A stretch of DNA of 16,284 nucleotides from NCBI GenBank assembly GCA_024278555.1, contig JAJRSX010000127.1:1-16284 (forward strand). The letters are read 5' to 3'. Of this stretch, positions 1 to 7,981 are shown piece after piece. The notes under the pieces are model-generated. The model saw only the letters and a list, made by a program, of their open reading frames with translations, made no database searches and had not been told where the DNA came from. Both the position numbers and the translations under genes were made by a program. Position 1 is the first letter of the stretch, and the number at the start of each line of letters is the position of its first letter. Source of the stretch: a bacterium (GTDB lineage: Bacteria > CG2-30-53-67 > CG2-30-70-394).

Positions 1-86
1 CCACGTTGACCTGGGCGGCGTCGTTGAAGGCGACATCCGCCACGGAATCCACAGAAGGGCGCGGAGAGGGCGCGCCGGGGAGGGGG

Positions 87-169
87 GTAGGAGCGGGTTG
101 TACCCGCGATCCGCGCCGCTGGCGCGGCCGGCCCGTGGGGCCGGGGTCGGGGGTGCAACCCCCTCCTAC
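87..169. repeat. REP-like inverted pair (BIME-type element)
   Basis: The left unit (87-111) reads GTAGGAGCGGGTTGTACCCG followed by CGATC. The right unit (145-169) is its inverted copy, agreeing at 21 of 25 positions. Each unit has its own short hairpin around a CGGG/CCCG or GGGG/CCCC stem. The form TAGGAGC-stem-CCGCGAT is like the REP sequences of Pseudomonas and related Proteobacteria, which are spread by RAYT transposases. No RAYT gene is visible in the window. Confidence 0.6.
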
Positions 170-325
170 CGGGGGGCGGGGGTAGCGGCGTCATCGGCGG
201 TGGAGCGGGGGAGGGCGTGGGCCGGAAGCGATTTTCACCGCCGGGGGCACGGCGGGCGTAGAGAGGGTCAGCAGAAAGGTCCCTGAGCGTTCCGTCACCT
301 AGTACACCGCCATTATTTTCGTTGA

Positions 326-1754
<1,429 letters not shown>

Positions 1755-1772
1755 CCAAAACGGAATGACGCC

Positions 1773-2831
1773 ATGCTAGAGAAGAAGGAGAAATACAACG
1801 TCGCGGTCGTCGGTGCCACCGGCGCCGTCGGCCAGGAGATGCTCTCCATCCTCGCCGAGCGCGACTTCCCGGTCGGGGAGATCAAGGCCTTCGCCTCGGA
1901 GCGGTCGGTCGGCAAGGAGGTGGAGTTCGGTCGGCGGACCTTGAAGGTGGAGCTCCTCGGTGACGGCGCCTTCGCCGGCATCGATATCGCCCTGTTTTCC
2001 GCCGGGGCGGCCCGCTCCAAGGAGTTCGGCCCGAAGGCGGTGGCCGCGGGGGCGGTGGTGGTGGACAACTCCTCCGCCTTCCGGATGGACGACGACATCC
2101 CCCTGATCGTCCCGGAGGTGAACCGCGCGGCGATCCCCGACCACCCGGGGATCATCGCCAATCCGAACTGCTCCACCATCCAGATGGTGGTGGCGCTCAA
2201 GCCGATCCACGACGTGGCCCGCATCAAGCGGATCGTCGTCGCCACTTACCAGGCGGTCTCCGGCGCCGGCGGCCGGGCCATGGAGGAGCTCCTGGAGCAG
2301 GTCAAGGCGGTGGGCGACTTCCGCTTCCCGTCGCCCGAGGTCTTCCCGCACCAGATCGCCTTCAACGTCATCCCGCACATCGACGTCTTCCTCGACAACG
2401 GCTACACCAAAGAGGAGATGAAGATGGTCAACGAGACCCGCAAGATCTTCGGTGACGACACCATCCGCGTATCCGCCACCTGCGTCCGGGTGCCGGTCTT
2501 CCGCGCCCACTCCGAGTCGGTGAACATGGAGACGGAGAAGAAGATCACCGTCGAGCAGGCGCGCGAGCTCCTCGCCTTTGCCGAGGGGGTGACCGTCTAC
2601 GACCACCCGGAGGACCTCATCTACCCGATGCCCTTCGAGGCGAGCGGCCACGACGACGTGCTGGTGGGGAGGCTGCGCGAGGACCCGTCGGTGGACAACG
2701 GCCTCGACCTGTGGGTGGTCTCCGACAACCTGCGCAAGGGGGCGGCCCTGAACGCCATCCAGATCGCCGAAGAGCTCATCCCCGACGGCCGCGCCCACGG
2801 CAACGCCGCCGCGGAAAGGGCGCAGGGGTAG
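1773..2831 (+). CDS. asd: Aspartate-semialdehyde dehydrogenase
   Basis: Asd reduces L-aspartyl-4-phosphate to L-aspartate-4-semialdehyde with NADPH, the branch-point precursor of lysine/diaminopimelate, threonine and methionine. The 352-residue product has the usual length. The dinucleotide-binding loop GATGAVG is at 14-20, the catalytic Cys133 is in NPNCSTIQ, the QAVSGAG segment is near 160-166, and the acid/base His246 is in FRAHSESVN. The start at ATG 1773 has only a weak GGA at 1762-1764, but it is the only start giving a complete N-terminal Rossmann strand (KYNVAVVGATG). It follows leuB, an arrangement known in many Proteobacteria. The 58-base gap contains one arm of an inverted repeat. 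Identification is certain. Confidence 0.97.
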   Translation: MLEKKEKYNVAVVGATGAVGQEMLSILAERDFPVGEIKAFASERSVGKEVEFGRRTLKVELLGDGAFAGIDIALFSAGAARSKEFGPKAVAAGAVVVDNSSAFRMDDDIPLIVPEVNRAAIPDHPGIIANPNCSTIQMVVALKPIHDVARIKRIVVATYQAVSGAGGRAMEELLEQVKAVGDFRFPSPEVFPHQIAFNVIPHIDVFLDNGYTKEEMKMVNETRKIFGDDTIRVSATCVRVPVFRAHSESVNMETEKKITVEQARELLAFAEGVTVYDHPEDLIYPMPFEASGHDDVLVGRLREDPSVDNGLDLWVVSDNLRKGAALNAIQIAEELIPDGRAHGNAAAERAQG

Positions 2832-2879
2832 GGATATTTTTTCGATTGAGCCGCGGATGAACGCAACTGAATAGAGGGT

Positions 2880-2934
2880 AAGACCACGAAGGGGCACACG
2901 AAGAGAGACCTTCGCGCCCTTCATGGTTTTGTCC
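2880..2934. repeat. Dispersed repeat, CTTCGTGGTTTT family, copy 2 (hairpin form)
   Basis: The left arm 2880-2893 (AAGACCACGAAGGG) pairs with the right arm 2917-2930 (CCCTTCATGGTTTT) at 12 of 14 positions. The right arm continues as GTCC, as in copy 1. It fills about half of the asd-hisS gap. The preceding GCCGCGGATGAACGCAACTG (2851-2870) looks like another dispersed intergenic motif. A six-residue open frame (2921-2941) starts in the right arm and ends ten bases before hisS. Confidence 0.6.
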
Positions 2935-2950
2935 CTCCTCTGAAAGATCC

Positions 2951-4210
2951 ATGAGCGAGCGAATCCAACCGGTCAAGGGGACCCACGACATTCTCCCCGA
3001 GGAGCAGGGTGTGTGGGGGCGGGTGCGGGCGGCGGCGTCGTCGATCCTGCCGCTCTACGGCTACCGGGAGATCGCCACCCCGATGTTCGAGCGCGCCGAG
3101 CTGTTCGAACGCAGCGTTGGGGTGGCCACCGACATCGTGGAGAAGGAGATGTACACCTTCGCCGACTCCAAGGGCAGGCGCATCGCCCTGCGCCCGGAGG
3201 GGACCGCCGGGGTGGTGCGCGCCTGCGTCCACCACGGCCGCCTGCGCGCCCACCCGCTCGACAAGCTCTACTACCTCGGCCCGATGTTCCGCCGCGAGCG
3301 GCCGCAGAAGGGGCGCTTCCGCCAGTTTCACCAGCTCGGCGTGGAGGCGATCGGCGAGCCGTCGGCAACCCTCGACGTGGAGGTGATCGCCCTGCTCGCA
3401 CGGCTGCTCACCGCCTGCGGGGTGGACCGGGTGGAGCTGCAGATCAACTCGGTGGGGTGCTCCGAGTGTCGTCCCGCCTACCGCGACGCCCTGGTCTCGG
3501 CCCTGTCGGCGCGCCGGGCGGAGCTGTGCGGCGACTGCCGGCGGCGGCTGACCACCAACCCGTTGCGGCTGCTCGACTGCAAGGTCCCCACCTGCGGGGA
3601 GATCACCGCCTCGGCGCCGGAGCTCGTCGACCACCTGTGCGACGGCTGCCGCGACCACCTGGCCACGGTGGAGCAGGGGCTCACCGACCTCGGCGTCGCC
3701 TATCGCCTCAACCCGCGCCTGGTGCGCGGCCTCGACTACTACACCCGCACGGCGTTTGAGGCGATCGCCGAGGGGCTCGGTGCGCAGGCGGCGGTGGCCG
3801 CGGGGGGGCGCTACGACGGTCTGGTGGAGGAGCTCGGCGGCACCCCAACCCCGGCGATCGGCTTCGCCATCGGCCTGGAGCGGCTGGTCACCCTGATGGA
3901 GGACGGCGGGGAGGATCCCCCCCTGCCCCTCTTTGTCGCCGCCCTCGGCGACGCGGCCCACCGTCACGCCCTCAAGCTGGTCGAGGCGGTGCGCGGGGCC
4001 GGGGTGGCGGTGGAGATGGACCACTCGGACCGGTCCCTGAAGGCGCAGCTCAAGCGCGCCGATCGCCTGAAGGCGCGCCGCGCGGTGATCCTCGGAGAGG
4101 AGGAGCTCGCCGCGGGGGAGGCGACGGTGCGCGACCTGCTTGCCCACAGCCAGGCACGTTACCCACTTGCGGACCTTGCCGCCCGCCTCATCGAGGAGGA
4201 GAGACCATGA
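2951..4210 (+). CDS. hisS: Histidine--tRNA ligase
   Basis: HisRS charges tRNA-His with histidine using ATP; it is a cytosolic class II synthetase. The product is 419 residues, normal for bacteria. Visible signatures are IQPVKGTHDILPEE near the N-terminus, motif 2 RRERPQKGRFRQFHQLG (114-130), the histidine-binding LVRGLDYYTRTAFE (257-270), GGRYDGLVEELGG (285-297) and motif 3 PAIGFAIGLERL (301-312). An anticodon-binding domain fills about 325-419. The insertion domain carries paired cysteines (C170/C173, C193/C196, C210, C215, C230/C233), a pattern I recall from many non-enterobacterial HisRS and perhaps zinc-binding. The start has no clear ribosome-binding site. The TGA stop overlaps the dapB start (ATGA), so the two are probably translationally coupled. 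Confidence 0.97.
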   Translation: MSERIQPVKGTHDILPEEQGVWGRVRAAASSILPLYGYREIATPMFERAELFERSVGVATDIVEKEMYTFADSKGRRIALRPEGTAGVVRACVHHGRLRAHPLDKLYYLGPMFRRERPQKGRFRQFHQLGVEAIGEPSATLDVEVIALLARLLTACGVDRVELQINSVGCSECRPAYRDALVSALSARRAELCGDCRRRLTTNPLRLLDCKVPTCGEITASAPELVDHLCDGCRDHLATVEQGLTDLGVAYRLNPRLVRGLDYYTRTAFEAIAEGLGAQAAVAAGGRYDGLVEELGGTPTPAIGFAIGLERLVTLMEDGGEDPPLPLFVAALGDAAHRHALKLVEAVRGAGVAVEMDHSDRSLKAQLKRADRLKARRAVILGEEELAAGEATVRDLLAHSQARYPLADLAARLIEEERP

Positions 4211-5016
4211 CCCCGATCCCGATCGTCATCACCGGCGCCGCCGGCCGCATGGGCAAGACCCTCGTGCGTCTCGCCGCCGAAGATCCGGAGGTCCGCCTCG
4301 TTGGTGCCCTGGAGCGGTCCGACTCATCATTCCTCGGTCGTGACGCCGGGGAGGTGGCCGGGGTGGGGGAGGTCGACGTGATGATCACCCCGACCCTCGA
4401 CGAGGTGGCTGAGCCTTGGCAGGTGGTGGTCGACTTCACCTTCCCCGGCGTCACCCTCAACCTCCTGCCCCTGGTCACCGCCGAGGGCGGCTCCATGGTG
4501 ATCGGCTCCACCGGCTTCAAGGAGGAGGAGGTGGAGTTCATCCGCTCCTTCGCCGCCAAGGAGCCGCACCTGCTGGCCCCCAACATGTCCCTCGGGGTGA
4601 ACCTCCTCTTTCGCCTCGCCGCCGTGGCCGCCGAGCGGTTCGGCGACACCTTCGACGTGGAGATCGTCGAGGCCCACCACCGCGCCAAGCAGGACGCCCC
4701 CTCGGGCACCGCCCTGCGCCTCGGCGAGGTGGTCGCCGAGGCCCTCGGCCGCGACCTCGGCCAGGTGGCTGCCTACGAGCGCCACGGGGTCATCGGGCCG
4801 CGGCCGGAGCGGGAGATCGGCTTCGCCACCGTGCGCGGCGGCGACACCGTGGGCGACCACACCTGCTACTTCTTTGGCGCCGGCGAGCGGCTGGAGCTTA
4901 CCCACCGCGCCACCTCCCGCGACACCTTTGCAGCCGGCGCGCTGGCCGCCGCCAAGTGGATCCGCGGCCAGGCGCCGGGCCTCTTCGACATGCAGGACGT
5001 TTTGGGGCTGCGGTAG
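4207..5016 (+). CDS. dapB: 4-hydroxy-tetrahydrodipicolinate reductase
   Basis: DapB reduces 4-hydroxy-tetrahydrodipicolinate to tetrahydrodipicolinate with NAD(P)H in the diaminopimelate/lysine pathway. The product is 269 residues, the usual length. The N-terminal Rossmann motif is ITGAAGRMGKTL (8-19). The catalytic block EAHHRAKQDAPSGTAL holds His157/His158 and Lys161, matching H159 and K163 of the E. coli enzyme. The start overlaps the hisS stop by four bases, with GGAGGAGAG just before it as a good ribosome-binding site. The TAG stop touches the left arm of the inverted-repeat element at 5016-5180. dapL lies downstream; dapA is not in the window. Confidence 0.97.
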   Translation: MTPIPIVITGAAGRMGKTLVRLAAEDPEVRLVGALERSDSSFLGRDAGEVAGVGEVDVMITPTLDEVAEPWQVVVDFTFPGVTLNLLPLVTAEGGSMVIGSTGFKEEEVEFIRSFAAKEPHLLAPNMSLGVNLLFRLAAVAAERFGDTFDVEIVEAHHRAKQDAPSGTALRLGEVVAEALGRDLGQVAAYERHGVIGPRPEREIGFATVRGGDTVGDHTCYFFGAGERLELTHRATSRDTFAAGALAAAKWIRGQAPGLFDMQDVLGLR

Positions 5017-5180
5017 GGGCTCGCTTTGCTCGCGGGGATGGGGGGTGAGGATTGGGGGATGAGGGCAGGACGGCCCCACGGGCCGGGTGAGATAATAACC
5101 GAGAGCGCCACGAAAAAGTTTGCCGGCCGCGCAGCGGCCACCATCCCCCACCCCCCATCCCGGCGAGCAAGGCGAGCCCC
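5016..5180. mobile_element. MITE-like inverted-repeat element between dapB and dapL
   Basis: The left arm 5016-5060 (GGGGCTCGCTTTGCTCGCGG, then GATGGGGGGTGAGGATTGGGGGAT) is matched in inverted orientation by 5143-5180, whose reverse complement reads GGGGCTCGCCTTGCTCGCCG, then GGATGGGGGGTGGGGGAT. Apart from a gap of about seven bases there are only a couple of mismatches. The interior of about 80 bases holds two further hairpins, CGGCC/GGCCG at 5071-5085 and the perfect GGCCGC/GCGGCC at 5125-5139, and an AT-rich patch GATAATAACC. No protein is encoded. The size and structure suit a non-autonomous element, but no target duplication was established. Confidence 0.6.
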
Positions 5181-5245
5181 ATCCCCTCCCAGAGCGGCGT
5201 CGGTCTCCGGACTTTGTTGCCTTCACCCAGCCCCCGAGCCACCCC

Positions 5246-6421
5246 ATGACCCCCATCCACGTCCAGCTCGCCGACCGTCTCGGCCAGCTTCCCCCCTACC
5301 TCTTTGCCGAGCTCGATCGCCTCAAGCAGGAGGTGGTGGCGCGCGGTGTCGACGTCATCTCCCTCGGCATCGGCGACCCCGACCTGCCCACCCCGCCGCA
5401 CATCATCGAGGCCCTGTGCCGAGCCGCCCGCGACCCGGCGAACCACCAGTACCCCTCCTACGAGGGGATGCTCCGCTTCCGCCGGGCGGTGGCCGACTGG
5501 TACGCGGCGCGCGGCACCGGCATCAAGCTCGATCCGGCCACCGAGGTGGTCAGCCTGATCGGCTCCAAGGAGGGGATCGGCCACCTGCCGTGGGCCTTCG
5601 TCAACCCGGGCGAGGCGGTCCTCTGCCCCACCCCGGGCTACCCGGTCTACGAGGCGGGGACCCTCTTCGCCCACGGCGAGGTGGTGGAGATCCTCCTGCG
5701 CGAGGAGGACCGCTTTCTCATCGACTACTCGAAGATCCCCCAGGGGATCCTGGAGCGGGCGCGGGTCCTCTTCCTCAACTACCCGTGCAACCCCACCGCC
5801 ACCTGCGCCCCCAAGAGCTTCTACGAGGAGACCATCGAGGTGGCGCAGGCCTTCGACATCATCGTCTGCCACGACGCCGCCTACTCCGAGATCTACTACG
5901 ACGACCAGCGGCCCCTCTCCTTCCTCGACCTCCCCGGTGCCAAGGAGGTGGGGGTCGAGTTCCACTCCCTGTCGAAGACCTACAACATGACCGGCTGGCG
6001 CCTCGGCTGGGTGGCGGGCAACCGCGAGGTGGTCGCGGGGCTGGGGAAGATCAAGACCAACATCGACTCGGGGGTCTTTCAGGCGGTGCAGGAGGCGGGG
6101 ATCACCGCCCTGTCCGGCGACCAGAGCTGCGTCGCCGACCTGCGCGCCACCTACCAGCGGCGCCGCGACGTGGCCCTGGCGGGGCTAAAACGGATCGGCC
6201 TTGAGCCGGTCACCCCGGAGGCCGCCTTCTACGTCTGGATCCACTGCCCGGAAGGAGGCACCGCGGCGGAGTTCGCCGCCCGCGTCCTCCAGGAGGCGGG
6301 TGTCGTCATCACCCCCGGCATCGGCTTCGGCTCCGGCGGCGAGGGCTACGTCCGCATGACCCTCACCGTGGACGAGGCGCGCCTGGAAGAGGCCATCGAG
6401 CGCATCGGGAAGGTGATGTAG
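5246..6421 (+). CDS. dapL: LL-diaminopimelate aminotransferase-like class I/II aminotransferase
   Basis: DapL is a PLP enzyme that makes LL-diaminopimelate directly from tetrahydrodipicolinate and glutamate, bypassing the succinylase or acetylase branches. From ATG 5246 the product is 391 residues, typical for the family. Visible features are the N-terminal LPPYLFAELDRLKQEVVARG and LGIGDPDLPTPPHI, the substrate loop around HQYPSYEGM, the PLP-contacting NYPCNPTAT, the catalytic Lys244 in SLSKTYNMTGWRLGW, and a C-terminal arginine in GYVRMTL. The open frame extends upstream to 5120 but only through the repeat element, so ATG 5246 is preferred although no ribosome-binding site is evident. Position beside dapB supports DapL over other fold-type I aminotransferases such as aspartate aminotransferase; substrate specificity is inferred. 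Confidence 0.88.
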   Translation: MTPIHVQLADRLGQLPPYLFAELDRLKQEVVARGVDVISLGIGDPDLPTPPHIIEALCRAARDPANHQYPSYEGMLRFRRAVADWYAARGTGIKLDPATEVVSLIGSKEGIGHLPWAFVNPGEAVLCPTPGYPVYEAGTLFAHGEVVEILLREEDRFLIDYSKIPQGILERARVLFLNYPCNPTATCAPKSFYEETIEVAQAFDIIVCHDAAYSEIYYDDQRPLSFLDLPGAKEVGVEFHSLSKTYNMTGWRLGWVAGNREVVAGLGKIKTNIDSGVFQAVQEAGITALSGDQSCVADLRATYQRRRDVALAGLKRIGLEPVTPEAAFYVWIHCPEGGTAAEFAARVLQEAGVVITPGIGFGSGGEGYVRMTLTVDEARLEEAIERIGKVM

Positions 6422-6435
6422 GCTCCTCTTTGCGG

Positions 6436-6585
6436 CTAGGAGCCTGTCGGACTTATGCACGATCTACTGCTTGATTCGCGGATCTCGGCCCGGATCGCGC
6501 CCCGTTCTTCGTTACATAGGCCCACGTAGCGCTCGAACGGGTCGCAATCCGGACTCGAGCCCGCTTTCCCTCGCAACGATCGCAT
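6436..6585 (-). CDS. Small open frame spanning the whole MITE (hypothetical, 49 aa)
   Basis: The frame opens with ATG inside the right terminal repeat (GACTTATGC) and closes with TAG formed by the last bases of the left terminal repeat. The 49-residue product begins MRSLRGKAGSS, contains PFERYVGLCNEERGAIRAEI and ends in ISPTGS. I do not recognise it. There is no clear ribosome-binding site. An open frame filling an element exactly from repeat to repeat may be chance in GC-rich DNA, a relic of a transposase-like parent, or a way of adding harmless in-frame tails to genes. Expression is unproven. Confidence 0.2.
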   Translation of the reverse strand: MRSLRGKAGSSPDCDPFERYVGLCNEERGAIRAEIRESSSRSCISPTGS

Positions 6586-6604
6586 AAGTCCGACAGACTC
6601 CTAG
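6436..6604. mobile_element. MITE with 23-bp terminal inverted repeats between dapL and folK
   Basis: The ends at 6436-6458 (CTAGGAGCCTGTCGGACTTA, then TGC) and 6582-6604 are inverted copies differing at one of 23 positions. If the outer CTAG on both sides is a target duplication, the repeats are 19 bases with one mismatch. An inner inverted pair (6489-6506, CCGGATCGCGCCCCGTTC, against about 6534-6551) agrees at 16 of 18, so the element can fold into a long hairpin. It fills the dapL-folK gap except for 14 bases on each side. It encodes no transposase but carries a 49-codon open frame on the minus strand. Confidence 0.8.
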
Positions 6605-6618
6605 AGCACGGTACCCCC

Positions 6619-7128
6619 ATGGCTACGGCATTCATCGGTTTCGGCGGCAACATCGGCGATCGGGTTGCGGCGTGTGAGGCGGCGCTGGCGCGGCTGGCGG
6701 CGAGCGACGGGGTGCGGTTGGCGGCCCTCTCCGACCTCTTCCGCTCCGACCCGGTGGGGATCGTCGATCAGCCGTGGTTCGTCAACGGCGTCGCCGAGGT
6801 GGAGACGACGCTCGCGCCCATCGACCTCCTCAACCGGCTCATCGAGATCGAGGCGGAGATGGGGCGGGTGCGGCTGGTCAAGAACGGCCCGCGGATCATC
6901 GACCTCGACCTCCTCCTCTACGGCGACACCCGGCTGGCCGAGACGACCCTCACCCTGCCCCACCCGCGGATGCTCGAGCGCCACTTCGTCCTCGTGCCGC
7001 TCCTCCAGCTCGCCCCCCACGGCCGCCACCCGGTGAGCGGTGAGCCCTTTGTCGCCGCCCTGGCGCGGCTGCCGGGGGACGGCGGCGTCCGGCCGCTCCT
7101 CCCCCTGCCCGCGGAGGTGCGCCGATGA
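6619..7128 (+). CDS. folK: 2-amino-4-hydroxy-6-hydroxymethyldihydropteridine diphosphokinase
   Basis: HPPK transfers pyrophosphate from ATP to 6-hydroxymethyl-7,8-dihydropterin in folate synthesis. The product is 169 residues, normal size. The N-terminus FIGFGGNIGDR, the region SDLFRSDPVGIVDQPWFVNGV and the signature GPRIIDLDLLLYGD are clear; Asp95 and Asp97 match the magnesium-binding pair of the E. coli enzyme. LPHPRMLERHFVLVPLL is the second conserved block. The start at 6619 lies just after the MITE and has no strong ribosome-binding site. The stop overlaps the next start (ATGA), so folK and the kinase are co-translated. Identification is certain. Confidence 0.96.
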   Translation: MATAFIGFGGNIGDRVAACEAALARLAASDGVRLAALSDLFRSDPVGIVDQPWFVNGVAEVETTLAPIDLLNRLIEIEAEMGRVRLVKNGPRIIDLDLLLYGDTRLAETTLTLPHPRMLERHFVLVPLLQLAPHGRHPVSGEPFVAALARLPGDGGVRPLLPLPAEVRR

Positions 7129-7763
7129 AACGGTACGTGGTGGTGGAGGGGCCCATCGGGGTCGGCAAGACGACCCTGGCGCGCAAGCTCGCCGACGCCC
7201 GCGCGGCCCGCTTCATCGGCGAGCGCCTCGACGAGAACCCGCTCATCGAGCGGTTCTACGACGACCCCGAGGGCCACGCCTTCCAGACCCAGCTCTTCTT
7301 CCTCGCCTCGCGCTTCCGCCAGCAGCACCTCCTGCGCCACCGCGACCTCCCCGAGGGGCCGTGTGTCTGCGACTACCTCTTTGCCAAGGACCGCCTCTTT
7401 GCCCACCTCAACCTCAAGGGCGACGAGCGCGACCTCTACGACCAGCTCTACGCCCTGCTTGCTCCGCAGGTGGTGCGTCCCGACCTGGTGGTCTACCTCC
7501 AGGCGACCACCGACGAGCTCCTCCACCGCATCGAGTCGCGCGGTATCGACTACGAGCGGCAGATGGAGCGTGCCTACCTCGATCGGGTGAACGAGGCGTA
7601 CAAGCAGTACTTCTTCGACTACGCTTCGACGCCGCTGTTGGTGATCAATACCACCGACATCAACTTCGCCGACCACCCCGACGACTTCGACGACGTCCTC
7701 CGCCACATCGAGGAGTGCGGCAGCGGAACCCTCTACTACCAGCCGCCGAGCTCACGGGGGTGA
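7125..7763 (+). CDS. Deoxynucleoside kinase (deoxyadenosine/deoxyguanosine/deoxycytidine kinase family)
   Basis: This 212-residue protein belongs to the dNK family, which phosphorylates salvaged deoxynucleosides to the 5'-monophosphates. The P-loop EGPIGVGKTTLA is at 8-19. DENPLIERFYDDPEGHAFQTQLFFL carries the substrate-binding region, DYLFAKDRLFAHLNL is the bacterial counterpart of the DRS-type motif, and the lid arginines lie in LLHRIESRGIDYERQ. The C-terminus has several Asp/Glu residues and ends GTLYYQPPSSRG. Coupling to folK is a common bacterial arrangement, often followed by panB and panC; here those are absent. An imperfect copy of the last codons lies 91 bases downstream, which suggests rearrangement at the 3' end. 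The preferred base cannot be predicted. Confidence 0.9.
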   Translation: MKRYVVVEGPIGVGKTTLARKLADARAARFIGERLDENPLIERFYDDPEGHAFQTQLFFLASRFRQQHLLRHRDLPEGPCVCDYLFAKDRLFAHLNLKGDERDLYDQLYALLAPQVVRPDLVVYLQATTDELLHRIESRGIDYERQMERAYLDRVNEAYKQYFFDYASTPLLVINTTDINFADHPDDFDDVLRHIEECGSGTLYYQPPSSRG

Positions 7764-7848
7764 GGGTCTGAGTCGGCGGCCGAATGCCGGAGGATTGCGG
7801 AATCTAGGTACTAGCTCCCCCCTCCACTACCAGCCTCCGAGCTTACTG
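7731..7848 (+). repeat. Partial duplication of the kinase gene 3' end
   Basis: Positions 7731-7757 (CTCTACTACCAGCCGCCGAG, then CTCACGG) and 7822-7848 (CTCCACTACCAGCCTCCGAG, then CTTACTG) agree at 23 of 27. The first copy encodes the terminal LYYQPPSSR of the kinase. The second, offset by 91 bases, would read LHYQPPSLLEN in its own frame. Between them lie 64 bases without a recognisable feature, including CTAGGTACTAG. Confidence 0.6.
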
Positions 7849-7945
7849 GAGAACACCACGAAGACGGTGAATGGGTGGCGCTCCAGGGTCGGACACTACC
7901 GGGGGCTCCCGGACTCGGTCTTGGTCTGAGTGGGGCTTGCAAACG

Positions 7946-7968
7946 TGCATTTGAAATGCAAATTTGCA
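7946..7968. promoter_or_regulatory. AT-rich double palindrome upstream of the DUF4143 ATPase
   Basis: Two overlapping perfect palindromes are present: TGCATTTGAAATGCA (7946-7960, odd-centred) and TGCAAATTTGCA (7957-7968). Together with TTGCAAACG just upstream (7937-7945) they form an array of TGCAAA/TTTGCA half-sites. The AT-rich sequence stands out sharply from its surroundings. It ends 13 bases before the likely ATG 7982, so it could be an operator or a recognition site for the gene product. Function is inferred. Confidence 0.5.
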
Positions 7969-7981
7969 GCGCACGAGGTTC

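Noticed and set aside
2-286. Open frame from the left edge on the plus strand (and a minus-strand alternative reading SVADVAFNDAAQVNV at 1-52)
   Set aside because: Both have coding-like codons only in the first 50 bases; the plus frame then runs through the REP pair. Not enough sequence to decide whether a neighbouring gene ends or begins here.
1776-2924. Long minus-strand frame over asd
   Set aside because: Antisense shadow of a certain gene caused by high GC at third positions.
2921-4147. Long minus-strand frame over hisS
   Set aside because: Antisense shadow with no family motif.
5091-5096. GATAAT as a -10 box for dapL inside the inverted-repeat element
   Set aside because: No -35 box at a usable distance (GGACGG at 5068-5073); too weak to list as a promoter.
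5120-5245. N-terminal extension of DapL
   Set aside because: It is encoded by the right arm of the inverted-repeat element and is proline/arginine rich; the family begins near residue 1 from ATG 5246.
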